From: Alnus glutinosa
Taxonomy: Eukaryota; Streptophyta; Magnoliopsida; Fagales; Betulaceae
NCBI RefSeq assembly: GCF_958979055.1
Contig: NC_084897.1
Span: forward strand, 26,624,628-26,688,627
Length of the DNA stretch: 64,000 nt
Reading direction: 5' to 3'
Shown here in pieces: positions 48,010 to 60,917 of this stretch; within the stretch, counting starts at the first letter, position 1; every line of letters starts with the position of its first letter. The notes below the pieces were generated by a model, which did no database searches, was not told the DNA's origin, and saw only the letters and a list, made by a program, of their open reading frames with translations. The position numbers and the translations under genes were made by a program.

Positions 48010-48235
48010 TCATATCAACCCACATTCTCTTTTTTATCTTGTACATGCATGTGTCCCTTGGCTTTCCATATTCAACCCACATTCTTTGCATCTCCACATT
48101 CTCTTCATCTTGTACATGCACTGTGTCCCTTGGCTTTCCATATTCAGCCCACATTCTTTGCATCTCCATATTCTCTTTATCTTGTACATGCAATGTGTCC
48201 CTTGGCTCTCCATATCAGCCCACATTCTCTACATA
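48010..48235. repeat. 71-bp tandem repeat in the copia LTR, about three units
   Basis: Units contain TTTATCTTGTACATGCA, TGTCCCTTGGCTTTCCATA and CCCACATTCT. Two-unit versions occur at about 37,440-37,590 and 51,040-51,180 in the related LTR-like copies. Confidence 0.85.
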
Positions 48236-51200
48236 TGATATTGGTGTGGGACCACTATGATTCCTATCTTGGATCTTCTCACTTACAGTCCCCCGCAAGC
48301 GAAGGGGGTAGGGAAACACCATGAGCTTGTCACAAAGAAAGGCAAAGCGGGAGTAAGACAACCCCTTGGTAAAGATATAAGCGATTTGATCATGTGTAGA
48401 GATATATTTGACCGAAATATCATGATTAATTACCTTTTCTCGAATGAAATGATAATCAACTTCAATATGCTTAGTCCGAGCATGATAGACAGGATTGGAA
48501 GCAAGAGCTATAGCACCAAGGTTATCACACCAAATTGTAGGATCCATGGATAGAGGAACATGGAGTTCTTGGAAGAGCATATGGAGCCAATATATTTCAG
48601 CGGTAGCCAGGACAAAGCACGGTACTCTTCTTCAGTGGAAGATCGAGATACAACTGATTGCTTCTTCGCATACCAAGAAATTAGACATGAACCAAAATAA
48701 ATTCCATACCCAATCGTGGATCATCGATCATCGAGGTTACCAGCCCATTCAAAAACACAAAAAGCTTCTAAGTGATGCTGACCTTTGGAAAATAGAAGCC
48801 CATGATTGGGGGTGCCCTTTATATAGCGAAGTATGCGCTTAGTAGCTGCCCAATGAAGTGTGGTTGGAGCATGTAAGTGTTGACACAGTTGATTGACAAA
48901 GTGGGCTATGGCAGGCTTAGTAAGAGTGCAATATTGTAAAGCACCCATGACTTGACAATAGAGGCTGGGATCAGGTTAGGGATCACCATCAAAGGATGAA
49001 AGTCGGGAGCCTGACACAAACGAAATAGAGTAAGGTTTAGCTCCAAGCATACCCGTCTTTGTAAGAAAATTTGTGATATACTTTGTCTGCCATAGATGAA
49101 GTGTAGTGGTAGTGCGTAAAGCCTCAATGCCCAAGAAGAAAGTTAAGTCCCCAAGATCCTTCAATGGAAAGTCTCGTTGAAGAGCATGAATAGAGCCGAA
49201 ATAGATGGTTGATCATTACCTGTGAGTAAGATGTCATCAACATAAACAATTAAGGAAATGAGAGTACCATGGGCATGAAAAACAAAGAGGGATGAGTCAA
49301 CCAAGGAACCCGAAAAACCACGAGTTTGTAATAAGAGAGACAACCGATTGAACCATGCTCGTGGGGCCTGCTTAAGGCCATACAATGCTTTGTGAAGTTT
49401 GTATACAAGCATGGGATGGGTAGGATTCATAAATCCTTTGGGTTGCTCCATATAAACATATTCAGTGAATGTGCCATGCAAAAAGGCATTAGACACATCA
49501 AGTTGCTTAACTAGCCAGTCATATTGCACGCCAGCTAGAGCCAAGACAAGCCTAATGGTAGCAGGCTTAATTATTGGACTGAATGTCTCAATGTAGTCAA
49601 TACCACTCCTCTGATCAAAGCTCTTTGCCACAAGTCGTGCTTTGAATCTGGCAATGGGGTCATCGGGTTTGCGTTTAATTTTGTAAACCCATTTGTTGCG
49701 AATGAGGTGTTAATGTGGTGGTTTTCGGGCATAGACTCCGAGTGCCATTTTTTTATGAGAGAGTCGAATTCCTGCGGCACAGCGAGACGCCAATCAGGAG
49801 ATGAGTTTGCCTGGGTGAAACGTGTGGGCTCAATCTCTAGAAAAACATAACTCATAGCCTAAAAAAGATGTTTAGTAAAGAAGTAAAGGAAGTAGTCAAG
49901 GAATTGCTTCGGTTTAGTGATGCCAAGACGTGACCTTGTGGTCATGGGATGTAAGCCTGGAGGTGGATGGGAAAGATGTGCAAGGTGTAGAGCAAGAGGT
50001 GGGTCACAGGTGCTTGGGACAACAGGGGAGAGAGGTTGCAAAGACAGAGGCATGGGGAAGGATGGGTCAAGGTGGGGAGGGTCTGTAGTGGTGGCATAAG
50101 AAGTTTCTAGTGGGGGCAAAGTCTAATTCGTGGCAGGTGAGCTTGAGGAATTTAAAGGCAAATCAACCATAGGAAGCGAAAGGAGATGAGGTGCCTAAAG
50201 CGAAGCAACCACGGTGGAGGACGGAGGAGCTATGCATGTATCCTTTGCTAGGAAAAGACCTTCATCAAAGATAACATGTCTGGACACATAAATTCTTTTA
50301 GAGATAGGGTCAAGACATCTGTAACCTCGATGATTAGAGTTGTAGCCAAGAAAAATGCATTGTTTACTACAAAAGCTGAGTTTATGAGTAGAGCATGGTC
50401 GAAGCAAAGGATAGCAAGAACATCCAAACACACGTAAAATAGAGTAATCAAGTTCATTTTGAAATAATTTGGAATAAGGAGACACGTGTTTAAGAACTAA
50501 TGAAGGTAACTGATGAATTAGATAAATAGCAGTTTGAAAAGCATCTATCCAAAAATAGGTGTTTAGGTGAGATTGTGCCAAAAAACAAAGCCCAACTTCC
50601 ATAATATGCCTATGCTTACGTTCAGAGATGCCATTTTGTTCTCGAGTATGGGGACACGTGACTCTATGAATAATTCCATGTGTTGTTAAAAAAGATATAA
50701 ATTGCCGTGACATGTATTCACTACCTCCATCACTTTGAAAGTGTTTTATTTTACTAGAAAATAAATTTTCAACCAGATTTTTAAATTGAACAAAGTAAAA
50801 ACATTTGATTTCTAATGAAGAGGATACATCAAACTAAATTTCGAATAATCATCGATAAAAACTACATAGTACCAACAACCATTGGAAAATTATTATTGAT
50901 AAAAACAGCCCATAGCAAGATGATGGACATATGGCATTATTTATAGAATATTTTACAAAAACCCAATATAAATGTTTAGAATCTCTATGATACAATATTA
51001 AATACAAGTGTAAATACAAGTAGCAAATGCAACTTCATATTAGCCCACATTCTCTTTATCTTGTACATGCATGTGTCCCTGGGCTTTCCATATTCAGCCC
51101 ATATTCTTTGCATCTCCACATTCTCTTTATCTTGTACATCCAATGTGTCACTTGGCTTTCCATATCAGCCCACATTCACTGCAAAGGTCAATCAAATAAC

Positions 51201-51254
51201 AAAAACACCTTTGAGATGGTTTGACTATCCTTGAAACACTACTGAGTAGTGCAA

Positions 51255-51490
51255 GCCAATAAATGATTGTTGTACAACTCTTGTATAACCAACAACTTTT
51301 TTTTAATAAACTATTGAATATATAAGACCCATATATAGGAAAACACAGGCTAATGATATTTGTAATTTTGTATACATAATGTGTGTACAAATAACACATC
51401 TCAAAAACATATCCAATAGTTGGTTTGAAAAAAAAATTGTACAAGAATTATGTTAAGAGTTGTATAACAATCACTCATTGGAGCAAGCCA
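51255..51490. mobile_element. MITE at the start of unit C
   Basis: ATGATTGTTGTACAACTC near 51,264 and the complement of GAGTTGTATAACAATCAC near 51,456-51,473 make inverted ends around an AT-rich core. The related block is present in the fourth-unit remnant (57,246-57,455), while unit B runs straight from GTGCAAGC to AAACCTAACCATATG. It is non-coding. Confidence 0.6.
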
Positions 51491-52200
51491 CCCCAAAATT
51501 GCTTAGAGGTGGCTTGACCACTAAGATGATTCGAGAGCGGCCAAAACGGCCTCTTGTCAAACCTAACCATATGTGCCTCTACATCTAGGAATAATTTGAT
51601 AGACCTCGTATAATTATTTCACTTGAAATGGAGAGAGTGATGATATTTAGTAGAATATTATACAAATGCCATACCACTAGGATGACATGACATATATGGT
51701 CGTGAAAATCAGCATTTTTTCTTTTCTTTTCAAGTGCAGATCTAGAGGTTGAGTTTCACTACCATATCATCAAATTGTATAGCAAGTGCAGTCTACTAAA
51801 TAACATTACTCAAAGAGAAATCATTTTATTATAAATTTTGTTTTGTTGTATCTAACGGTGTACATTGTGTCACATCATTTAAAAAATTTAATTGAAATGA
51901 CAACATGTAGCAAAATATATATACGTCGTTATATTATATCTATAAAATTTAATCTCGACCATGATTAAGCAGAATAAAAATAATTGAAAAACCAGTTAAA
52001 ATACCCTAGCTAGGACATTTTTCACTCTATTCATGATTACATTGGACTATTACAACGCACTCATCCCATTGAGCAGAAATGGTGAGGGACAACAACAAAA
52101 TTTGTAATGAATCCAAAGAGATACGTAGACAAAAAAAAAAAAAAAAAAAAAAAATTAAACAAAAATGAATCGAACAAATCAAACCAGATTACTTCAAATG

Positions 52201-55200
52201 TCAGCACTCAGCAGCATGGTGCCCGGTGTGAAATGGAGAACGATGATGAGTAGGTTGTTGGCCATGGCGATGGCGATGAGCTGTAGTAGCAGATTTTATT
52301 TTGGATTCTTTTGGTTTTTGCTTATTCATTGCTTCAATCCCTTCCAATACCTCCACAACTTCTTTCATGGAAGGTCGGCTTTTAGGATCAAACGCTAGGC
52401 ATTTTAGAGTCAGTTTCGCTGCCTCCATCGCAGCCTTGGATGAATACTGGCCCTCCATCCGCGTGTCCATGATGGTTTTCAGCTTTGCCTTGCTAGAAAG
52501 ACATGGCTTACGCCACTCCACCAGAGTTTGCTGTCCGTTAGGCCTTTTTGTATCAAGTGCCCGAAGGCCTGTTAGCAGTTCAAGCAGCACTACGCCAAAG
52601 CCATACACATCACTCTTCACGTACAAATGACCTGTTGAAGAACAGTACAGAGGCAGGCATATTAGCTTATCTCCTTGGCTGCAAAATATAAGACTGTTTT
52701 TACCGTTCTGGCCTGATTCAGCTTAAATCGCCATATAATAAAGCATATATTTGAAATTTTGATTTCTCTTATATGTTTGTTTTATCAATCCACTTGGTAC
52801 AATTATACAACCTACATATTTCTCTTGCACTTCAATGCCAAGGATGTCTATAAACTCAACTGTAAAACTAGACCAACTTCATTTGTGTGACTAAATAACG
52901 GGACTTTCAAAAATGGATTCGGCTTGGGTCCAATTTCAGTTGGACTGAAACTGTACGCGTTAGAATTGAGACATGTTGTCATGTTATGAATTTCAGTAAC
53001 CCAAGCCAAACCCTTCAATATGATATCTCTCTTTCCATAAAGTATTAAATTTCTAGACTTTGTTGAGAGATGTCATTACCTGTTGCAATATATTCCGGGG
53101 CAGCGTAACCATATGTGCCCATAACCCTGGTTGTCACATGTGTGTCACCACCAGAAGGCCCCAATTTTGCCAACCCAAAATCTGAGATTTTTGCATTGTA
53201 CATCTGTGGAAGCATAAAAGGAAAAGTGGAAAATAAATAACAGAGAATATTAGCACTATGTATGCAATATTCTTGAAATATCTATGTAATATGGGTATTG
53301 GGTGATGAGAGTATGTTACTATATGGTAGAAAACACCAAGTTTTGCTACAAACAAGATTCAATGTATATTTTTGTGTGTGAGAGAGATTAACCAAAAATT
53401 TAAGTAATACTAGTACTGTATTTGATTATTCAGGTTTACATATCTTCTCTAGTGTCTCATCATCAATCAAACAGAGAAAAATGATGCATTTGGTAGCCAA
53501 AGATGATTAGCCAACTTTTGCTCCATTGCAAGATAGCCAGTGCCTTATGGTAGTCTATTTTTGGTCTTTTCGGCTTAAGTGGGTCATGTCTCATTGGGTC
53601 AAAGATCTCATCGCTTGTTGGAGAAAGAAGATCAGTAATTCTCAAAGTGATGGTTTGTGGAAGATGATCTTGATCTGTTTGATGTGGTGCATTTGGAGAA
53701 AAAGAAATGAGCGGAGCGAAAGGCCTTATTTTTCCATTCCCTTTTTTAGTGGATAGCTGCTTAAGATTTTTTTGCACATTTCTAGTTTTCATGACTTTTC
53801 TTTTCTTATTTAGACGTTTCTCTTGTATAGTTCGTGTGTACTTGGGTGCACCCTTTGGTTTTTAATGAAATCTTTTTACTTATAAAAGTAAAAGGAAACA
53901 AGAAGGAATTTGGAATAATGAGATGCCACCGATCATTTCAACAAAGCAGCTAGCTTTCCTATCTGGTTTTGAGTTCCTATATTATCAGCAACAAATTAGA
54001 GCATTAAACTAAAACTGGAAGTAGAAAAGAAGATATGTATCAAAGAGAGAGAGAGAGAGAGAGAGACAAACCCCATCAAGCAGTATATTTGAGGCCTTAA
54101 AATCTCTGTATATGACTTTCTTTTCTGAAGTGTGCAAGAAAGCCAGGCCACGAGCTGCTCCAATAGCTATTTTCAGTCGTATGTCCCAAGAAAGCGGTTC
54201 AATGTTTGGATTCCCTGCTCAACCAAAAAAGGTCATTTAGTTAACACATGCAATAATCCAAGAACAAGCAGTTCTATTTTCTCCTCTAATTCTTACTTCG
54301 AAAAAGATGATTCTCCAAGCTTCCCCTCTGCAGGTACTCGTACACAAGGAGCAGCTCTTTATCCTCCCAACAGTATCCCAAAAGCCTCACCAAGTTGGGA
54401 TGAGATAGCCTTCCTAAAAAATTTACTTCTGACTGCACAATCAAATGGAAAGGGAAGAACATATAACCATCTAAATAATGATGTTCGGAAGGTCTAAAAA
54501 TACAGAAAACTGGTTAAACACATAGGCAGATGCCCTTAATACTGTACCAATACTAGGATAGCAAACAGAAATCAATGTCATTTGCTAAGAAATTACTCTT
54601 TTATCTCACTATTTTTTCACTTTTCTAACGTGACAGTGAGAATCAATCTTTGAATTAGCCCTTGTTAAAAAATAATTCAAAGGCTGATTAGTATTGCCAC
54701 GTCAGTAGAGTGAGAGATAGTGGTAAGTTTAAAATGTAATTTTTAACATTACTGGTTACAACAATGCCCATCAGTACAGACCATGTTAGCATGTTAAAGC
54801 ATTAGATTTCATGTTGAACCAACAACAACATGACAATTTAGAAGTAGAGAGAACCTGAAATCCCAAATGGTATTTAGTGCAGTGGTTAGCTCACAAAAAG
54901 GTATCTGGTTGGTCAAAACGGTTACAATGAATTACAAACTTCTGAGCTTTAGGACGGTCTAGTCAAACATTACAGGAAGCAATATTGGACCAAGTTTTTA
55001 GGTCACTCCCTATGATTTGTCTCAAATTATTGCATTGCTTGATGTCAGAGATGGATCAGGGACCCTTGGGGCCATGGCCCCCATCTGATTTCGTCTTAAA
55101 TTATGTACAAATTTTAAAATTAGGAACCTTTTGAATACCGTATGTGCTTTGTGTGCCTAGGATAAGAAGATTGTTTGTGCTTAAGGATTAGTAGAACTAC

Positions 55201-56400
55201 TCTTTTGTTCTTTTTTTGGTTGTGATTAATTGGGCTTCAAACTAGGTGTGACAATTCATGTTCTCATCGAGGCATGGATATATGATTATATAGGTAAATC
55301 TTAACCTGATCTATTTAATTAAACAAGTGGGATTTCTCAACACTAACCTGCTAATTTAGTATTTGACTTACTAACGGTGCTTAAAAACTTGTCAAGTTCA
55401 GACAACCTTAAAAAAACTCAAATGCTTTTCGTATGATGTGCATCTCAAAATGAAGCGTGTCAAAAAGGGAACCAAAAAAGCTATGGCCCGGTTGGTGGAT
55501 ATTAAACGATTCAATTTTTCAAATTAACCAAGATTAGAAAAACTCGATATTGGTCTGGCTTTACGACCTAAATGGCACGTGCTACCGCCAACCGCGATCA
55601 ATGGGTTATGCAATGATCTAGAAGTGTGACCATCGTGGAGGACTTAAAAGCCACATCTCTTTCTGTTCATTGGTGGATTAGGAATTAAATATCAACGGCA
55701 AAAGAGCATGTGATCATTCAAGTGGCACGCAATTCGCATACGCTGGATTCCACCATTAACAACGTACACTATATATATATATTATTTTTTTATAATATTT
55801 GTCCAGAAAAATTAAAGATATTTTTGGCAGCAGAATTAATAAAGAAAATAACAGCAGATTAAAGGGTTGAAATTGATACCTGCCACTCTTGGAAACCTTG
55901 CACACTTTCTGGGTTCAATTTCTTGATGGCAACTACCATTCCAGTGCCGACCTTAGAAGGTGTAAGCGTCTTCTCATCCATCCAACCCTTGAAAACTTTC
56001 CCAAACCCTCCCTCACCCAACAAACTATCCGTCTTGAAATTCCTAGTGGCAGTCTTCAAATCCGCAAAGCTGAATTCTTTCAAGTTGGGTGTCTCCAAGA
56101 TTTCCCCATCAGGGTATACCTCGTCCACGCTTACACCAGCTCCCTCTGAAAATTGACTCTTCCCGGTGCTGCTGCTGCTTGTTGCCGATGCCGACGATCC
56201 TATGTTCTTGCTGTCGTTACTTGGTGCCACTAAGAAATGGAAAACAGTACATGATCGATCAAATGGAAAAACTCCAATTTGGAATTAAGAATATGTGATG
56301 AAAATACTTAATTTCGATTGTGCTTAATTGTACCTGGAGTGGTTGTTGACTCGGGGGCAGGATGAGGTTCACGAGAGAGAGCTCCAAAGCAAACACCCAT
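52201..56400 (-). CDS. RLCK-VII kinase copy C (PIX13/CST-like), intact
   Basis: Six exons on the minus strand: 56334-56400, 55880-56229, 54297-54432, 54072-54214, 53080-53203 and 52201-52631 (1251 bases, 416 residues), in frame. It starts [10 protein letters not shown] (myristoylation and palmitoylation signal). The serine-rich linker is three residues longer than in copies A and B. The Gly-rich loop, VAIK lysine, YRDFK loop, DFG and APE are all present, so it should be an active kinase. The tail is His/Gln-rich. Its junction downstream lacks the solo LTR found after units A and B, which suggests A and B are closer relatives. Intron 4 holds the shared LINE fragment and a short GA tract at the exon 4 donor. 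Confidence 0.93.
53470..53895 (+). mobile_element. L1-type LINE 3' fragment in kinase copy C intron 4
   Basis: Same position and orientation as in copies A and [15 protein letters not shown] and [15 protein letters not shown] are readable, then an A-rich tail. An internal gap of about 30 bases distinguishes it from copy B. Confidence 0.8.
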
Positions 56401-56696
56401 ATCAGCAGATGATTATTTGGGCGTTCTTTGGCCAACAAGATGAGCAAAAAGTCATGAATCTTCTTAATAGTTGTCCAAGCTAGCTGGAGAAAAACCTCGA
56501 AGTCGGAGACAATGGAAGAAAGTGGACTTCAACTCTCCTATATGTGGAGGAGAGCATTTTCTTTGTTGGACTTTTTTTGCTTCGCAGTTACCATGAATCC
56601 ACTAAGATGTTTCATGGTTGCCCCCATTTTATAGCCAATCATTGTTTCCAATTTTAACCTCTTTACTTGGGCGCTATTTTTTGTAGTTGACATACT

Positions 56697-57545
56697 AGTC
56701 AACGATTCAATGCCCTTGTGCGGCTGTGCCGTGTCGTGCAGAATTAGTCCACCCTGCCTCCATGGCGTTCCCGTCAAAAGATGGAGGGAACTTATTGTGC
56801 GTCACCAAATTATATTTCTGTTTCGTTTCAACACTAAATAATTTAGGCTATGATTGTTTCGACAGACCATTTGGCTCATATGGAAGAGGCGGAAAACGGC
56901 TGACAATCTCTGGCGAAGGTTGGGCAGCTTCCGACAACGGTCCAACGAACTCCCTCGTAGGTTCGGCAATTTTTTGCGGTAGTCCAACAAACTTTGGTGG
57001 TGGTTCAGTAATTTGAGGAAAAAAATCTCAAATTCGAAAAATAGTTTATGGTTTAAAAAAGAAAAATAATTTTACGAACAATTAAAAAAGATTTTTTATC
57101 AATCAAATACCAAAAACACATTTGGAATGCATGGTTTGACTATTCTTGAAGAGAAATGATACTTTCACAACCCCTCTCACTCAACTCTCACACAACTCTC
57201 TCATATTGTGTGGGTCCCATACATGTAGATCCCAAATACTATGAAGGGTGCAAGCCGCTAAATGATTATTCTACAACTTTTTTTAAATATGTTATTAAAT
57301 ATGTATGACTCACATGTAGAAAAACATAAGCTAATGATGTTTGTACACATAATATGTCTACAAATAACATATATTGAAAACATATTCAATAATTGATTTG
57401 AAAAAAAATTGTACAAGAGTTATGTCAAGAGTTGTATAACAATCACTTTTCTAGAGCAAACCGCCCCAAAATTGCTTAGAGATGACTCAACCACTCTCAA
57501 GTAATTTGAGGGTGGCCAAAACTGCCCCTTGTAGAATTGTCAAGC
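56697..57545. repeat. Unit C 3' junction and remnant of a fourth unit
   Basis: 56,697-56,925 matches 47,041-47,265 after unit B. 57,105-57,545 matches the leading edges of units B (37,595) and C (51,187), including ATCAAATACCAAAAACAC and the GGTTTGACTAT phrase and the MITE-like block. No kinase exon follows, so the array ends in a truncated unit. Confidence 0.75.
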
Positions 57546-57736
57546 ATCTTCATATCAAATGCTCATTTTTTTTTTTTTGTCAAGTTTAGTACTCTCTGAC
57601 TAACAAAAGGGTCCCTATGCATTTAAATTATAGTTAGAATCGGTCAAAGTACCATAAATGATAACTTAGGACTAAATGCAAACGAGGTGTATCATGCAGA
57701 GTAACTTTATTTTTCCATATATATTCTTTGAGAATA

Positions 57737-57909
57737 ATGATTCAATGCCACCTAAATATACAACTTTTCACCACCTTGCCTATGTGGCAAGGTGGTCCCC
57801 CACTACTTTTTGAGTTTTTTTATTTTTTTAAAATAAATTAAAGTGGGGGACCACCTTGCCACATAGACAAGGTGGTGAAAAGTTGTATATTTAGGTGGTA
57901 GTGAATCAC
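57737..57909. mobile_element. Foldback MITE with near-perfect arms
   Basis: Arms of about 65-70 bases (TGATTCA.TGCCACCTAAATA to GGTCCCCCAC) are almost perfectly inverted around a short AT-rich loop, about 172 bp in all. RNA from it would form a long hairpin. It is non-coding. No clear target duplication was found. Confidence 0.8.
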
Positions 57910-58970
57910 TACTCTTCTTTTGATGGCAGGATTAATTATCATCAACGAGGAGGGAAAGTTTATTATAATTTAGACGTTATGCATGATTTCATAAAGGAAA
58001 TAATATCCCAACAAAAAAAATAAAAAATAAAAAATGTTACTCTCTTCATCTAGGAACCTTACTATATTTGGAAGTGGAAACGTGATAAACAACTGAAAAC
58101 GACTTGAGTGTCCGATCACGTGCATCAAAACCTTCTTACACGGTTTCAAGGACTTTTGAACCTCGGCGTTTTGGAATAACGGTGAACAAAAAGTTCATTC
58201 TCGTACGTCACATCCATCATTTTGCCTTAATACGTAGCTTCTCAGTTCTCGCCATCGATAAAGCTTTCATTTTATGGCTTTTGGGTGATTTTTTTTTTTT
58301 TTTTTTTTTTTGTATCAATTTATTGTTTAAAAATGATGGAAAAGGAGATTGGGATGGTCCAGATTGAGATGGCAACTATCGACAATCTTGTATTCTAAGC
58401 TTAAGAAAATGTTTGTACTATAATTTTTACAAACTCACGTGGCTTATTACCGGTCTGTATTTTATATAAACTTAATAAGTGTGGTGTGAATTGTCACGTA
58501 AGAATTTATATTTTAATGATTAATATAATAAATGCTACGTGGTCACTTTTTTGCGACATCCATTTGTAAAAAATACTTATAATAAAACTTATTCTAGTAC
58601 CCCTAACAACGTTGACAACGTGTCAAAAAAAAAAAAAAAAAAAGTTGCCAAGTTTAAGAGACGCTCAAATGAATGCCAATTATACGGCTCATTTGTTTAA
58701 GTTTTTTTGTTGTCCTTTTTTTTTTTTTTCTCAAAACAAATAAATTAAATAAACAGTTCAAATTTAAAACACTCATAAAAATACAAAAACAAATTTTACT
58801 TTTACGTTACATCAAAATATTTATAAAAAAAAAAAAAAAAAAAAAAAAACCCTCAGTAGATGATGATGGGACCAAATATTAGTTTATAGAAATTCGTCTG
58901 TCGTGTATGAAGAATAGAATCCCACCAACCCCCGTTAAATTTCAGCTTTCCCACGGATGGGAAAAGACGG
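57910..58970. other. Intergenic, AT-rich with homopolymer tracts
   Basis: No gene is supported. Poly-T at about 58,290-58,311 and poly-A at about 58,625-58,643 and 58,827-58,849 dominate. Short frames lack motifs. Confidence 0.5.
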
Positions 58971-58973
58971 CGA

Positions 58974-59113
58974 CCGGACTTGAGGAAAGCCTTACAGTAC
59001 GCCGTTTTGTCCTTTTGTGTGTTTGGCTCCTTGGTTTTCCGGCTTTTCCCGGCGGCTGGACTTGAGGAAAGCCTTTCGGTACGCCGTTTTGTCCTTTTGT
59101 GTGCTTGGCTCCT
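58974..59113. repeat. 82-bp tandem duplication
   Basis: GGACTTGAGGAAAGCCTT... with TACGCCGTTTTGTCCTTTTG occurs at 58,976 and again at 59,058, with three or four differences over about 58 matched bases. The surrounding 58,920-59,180 is GC-richer than its neighbours and may be a gene fragment of unknown origin. Confidence 0.8.
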
Positions 59114-59564
59114 TACAAGAAAGCACCGAGAAACAGATCGCCGGCGCTTTCCGCAAACTGCCCCGGCTTCTTTGTCATCCAATCTTAATGCATTAATTGA
59201 AGCCTCTATTTTATTTACTCCTATTAAATTCAATCACATTTCTAATCCGTACCATTTCCGTTTGCCATTTGTTTCTCAAACTAACATGAAAATCATATTT
59301 GCATTTCATTTACCTATATTTTAATTTAGTTTTTTAGTTTGTTTCGTAGCATTAATTTCTTAATACGACGAGTTTACTATTTTCTCAATAAATTTCTTTG
59401 TTGTCTTAATATTTTAATTCATGAGTTGAGGTGTCATATGATTATACAACAATATATAATTATGTTTGTATTCTATTGCATTGTTTGATTAGACTCTTTA
59501 ACTAAAATAATATTGTATGTTTTAGTTTAATTTAATGAACTAAACGATAAGGAGTATAACTTCA

Positions 59565-60516
59565 ATTAGGTCTTGGCATAAAAGGGCTACTTTTTGCCCT
59601 CCAAGAATAACATGCCACATTGGTTTAGCACATCAAAAGACTATATGCTGAAAACACCTGATCACACCAAATTCATGAAAAAAAAAAAAAGATAAGAACA
59701 AAATCATTAAAAATTAGCGAAGCAGTGAAATGAAGAGAGGGAGAGAGATGGGCGTCTTCTTCTACCAACTCGCTGCCACCTCCGACCACCTCCATCGCAC
59801 GCTCTCCACCCTCCACTCCCACCCTTTCGTCCTCAAGTGGCTCCCCTCTCCTCCCACATGTTTTACCACTATAGAACAGCACCACACACGGCTGACTCCC
59901 ACGACCACACACATCCACACCTTTGGACCCACCCTCTTGGATACCGGAAGGAAAATCACCGCTCAGCCCACCACCGACGGCCCCTGCTCTCAAACACGAC
60001 TATTCTTGAGTTGTAGCACCGTTTGGGTGATGTCAGAAAAATTAGGAAAAAATTGGATGATTGTGGGTCAGATCTGGAAGATTTGTTTGGAGAGAGAAAC
60101 AGAGGTTTAATATGGTAAGGAAGTAAAGGGGGATTTTGGGATTTAGGGGATATATTCCGGCAAGGTAAACAGAGAACCCTAGAGGGGACAAAGGAAATTC
60201 CAACAAAAAAAAAAAAAACAAAGAAAGCAGAGATGTTGAGGAAATCTCTCTCTAGATTTCTCCATTTTTCCATGTAGAACCTGGACCTGAGATTGCCCAT
60301 AATGCCATGAAAGTTAAACCGCGATCGGTACATGTCTTGCCATGGTGGGGCTGGGGAGCTTGAGTTTTTTTTTTTGTTAAATTTTTTTTTTTTCATGAGT
60401 TTGGTGTAATCGGGTGTCTTCAGCCTATAGTGTTTTTGTGTGTTTTGACGTGCTAAACCGATATGGCATATTATTATTGGAGGGCAGAAAATAGCCATTT
60501 TATGCCAAGACCTAAT
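59565..60516. mobile_element. TIR element with GC-rich, gene-like cargo
   Basis: Terminal inverted repeats of about 120 bases (ATTAGGTCTTGGCATAAAA...) flank an interior whose 59,730-60,000 part is GC-rich and open on both strands, unlike the AT-rich surroundings. Next to it (60,030-60,200, minus strand) is sequence resembling a plant 5' leader (CCCCTCTAGGGTTCTCTG). This looks like a captured gene fragment in a Pack-type DNA transposon. The cargo was not recognised. No transposase was seen. Target duplications were not found. Confidence 0.6.
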
Positions 60517-60917
60517 AGAAGCTGCACTCAATGATAAGATGTAGGTATTTATTGAACCTTTAAAAGAATCCGACAGCATTCTGACAGTTAATTATTCTGT
60601 AAAACATGTTAATTATTTGATTATTGTATCAAATCTTCTTCTAAAGTGTTTTTTTGTTGTTTTTTTATTTTCTTTTGGTGATTTACTAAATAATGTAAAT
60701 AGCCTTCAACTAATTTTTAAATATTGAATACAGTTCTTATGCTCCATTTGAAAATAACTTGTAATACACGAGGAACATTAGCATTTTTTGGTGATTTAAG
60801 AAAAACGTTGAAACAATTGGTAACATTGTTGTTGTGCAGCTGTTGTATTGACGTTGTAAATCTATCATTTTCCAAATAATAATTTGAAAAGATATATATA
60901 TTTTTTCCTAAGGAAAA

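Larger units (their letters stand above)
47266..51186 (-). mobile_element. Ty1/copia retrotransposon fossil (minus strand)
   Basis: Minus-strand translations show, from high to low coordinate, integrase (ISERKHRHIMEVGL, FGCSCYPLLRP, CIFLGYNSNHRGYRCLDP; about 50,195-50,860), reverse transcriptase (FSPIIKPATIRLVLALA, LDVSNAFLHG, LYGLKQAPRAW, LIVYVDDILLTG; about 49,160-49,860) and RNase H (LGAIALASNPVYHARTKHI; about 48,300-48,580). The 3' LTR side is about 47,266-48,287 and is interrupted by Cassandra; LTR-like sequence also occurs at about 50,880-51,180. It is a broken, incomplete fossil with many lesions, probably old. Confidence 0.88.

Noticed and set aside
48010-48235. CRISPR-like regular repeats
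   Set aside because: The units are contiguous 71-bp tandem copies without unique spacers and lie in a plant retrotransposon LTR.
58853-59233. 126-codon minus-strand and 114-codon plus-strand frames
   Set aside because: Both run through the 82-bp duplication and show no conserved motif; at most they are a gene fragment of unknown origin.
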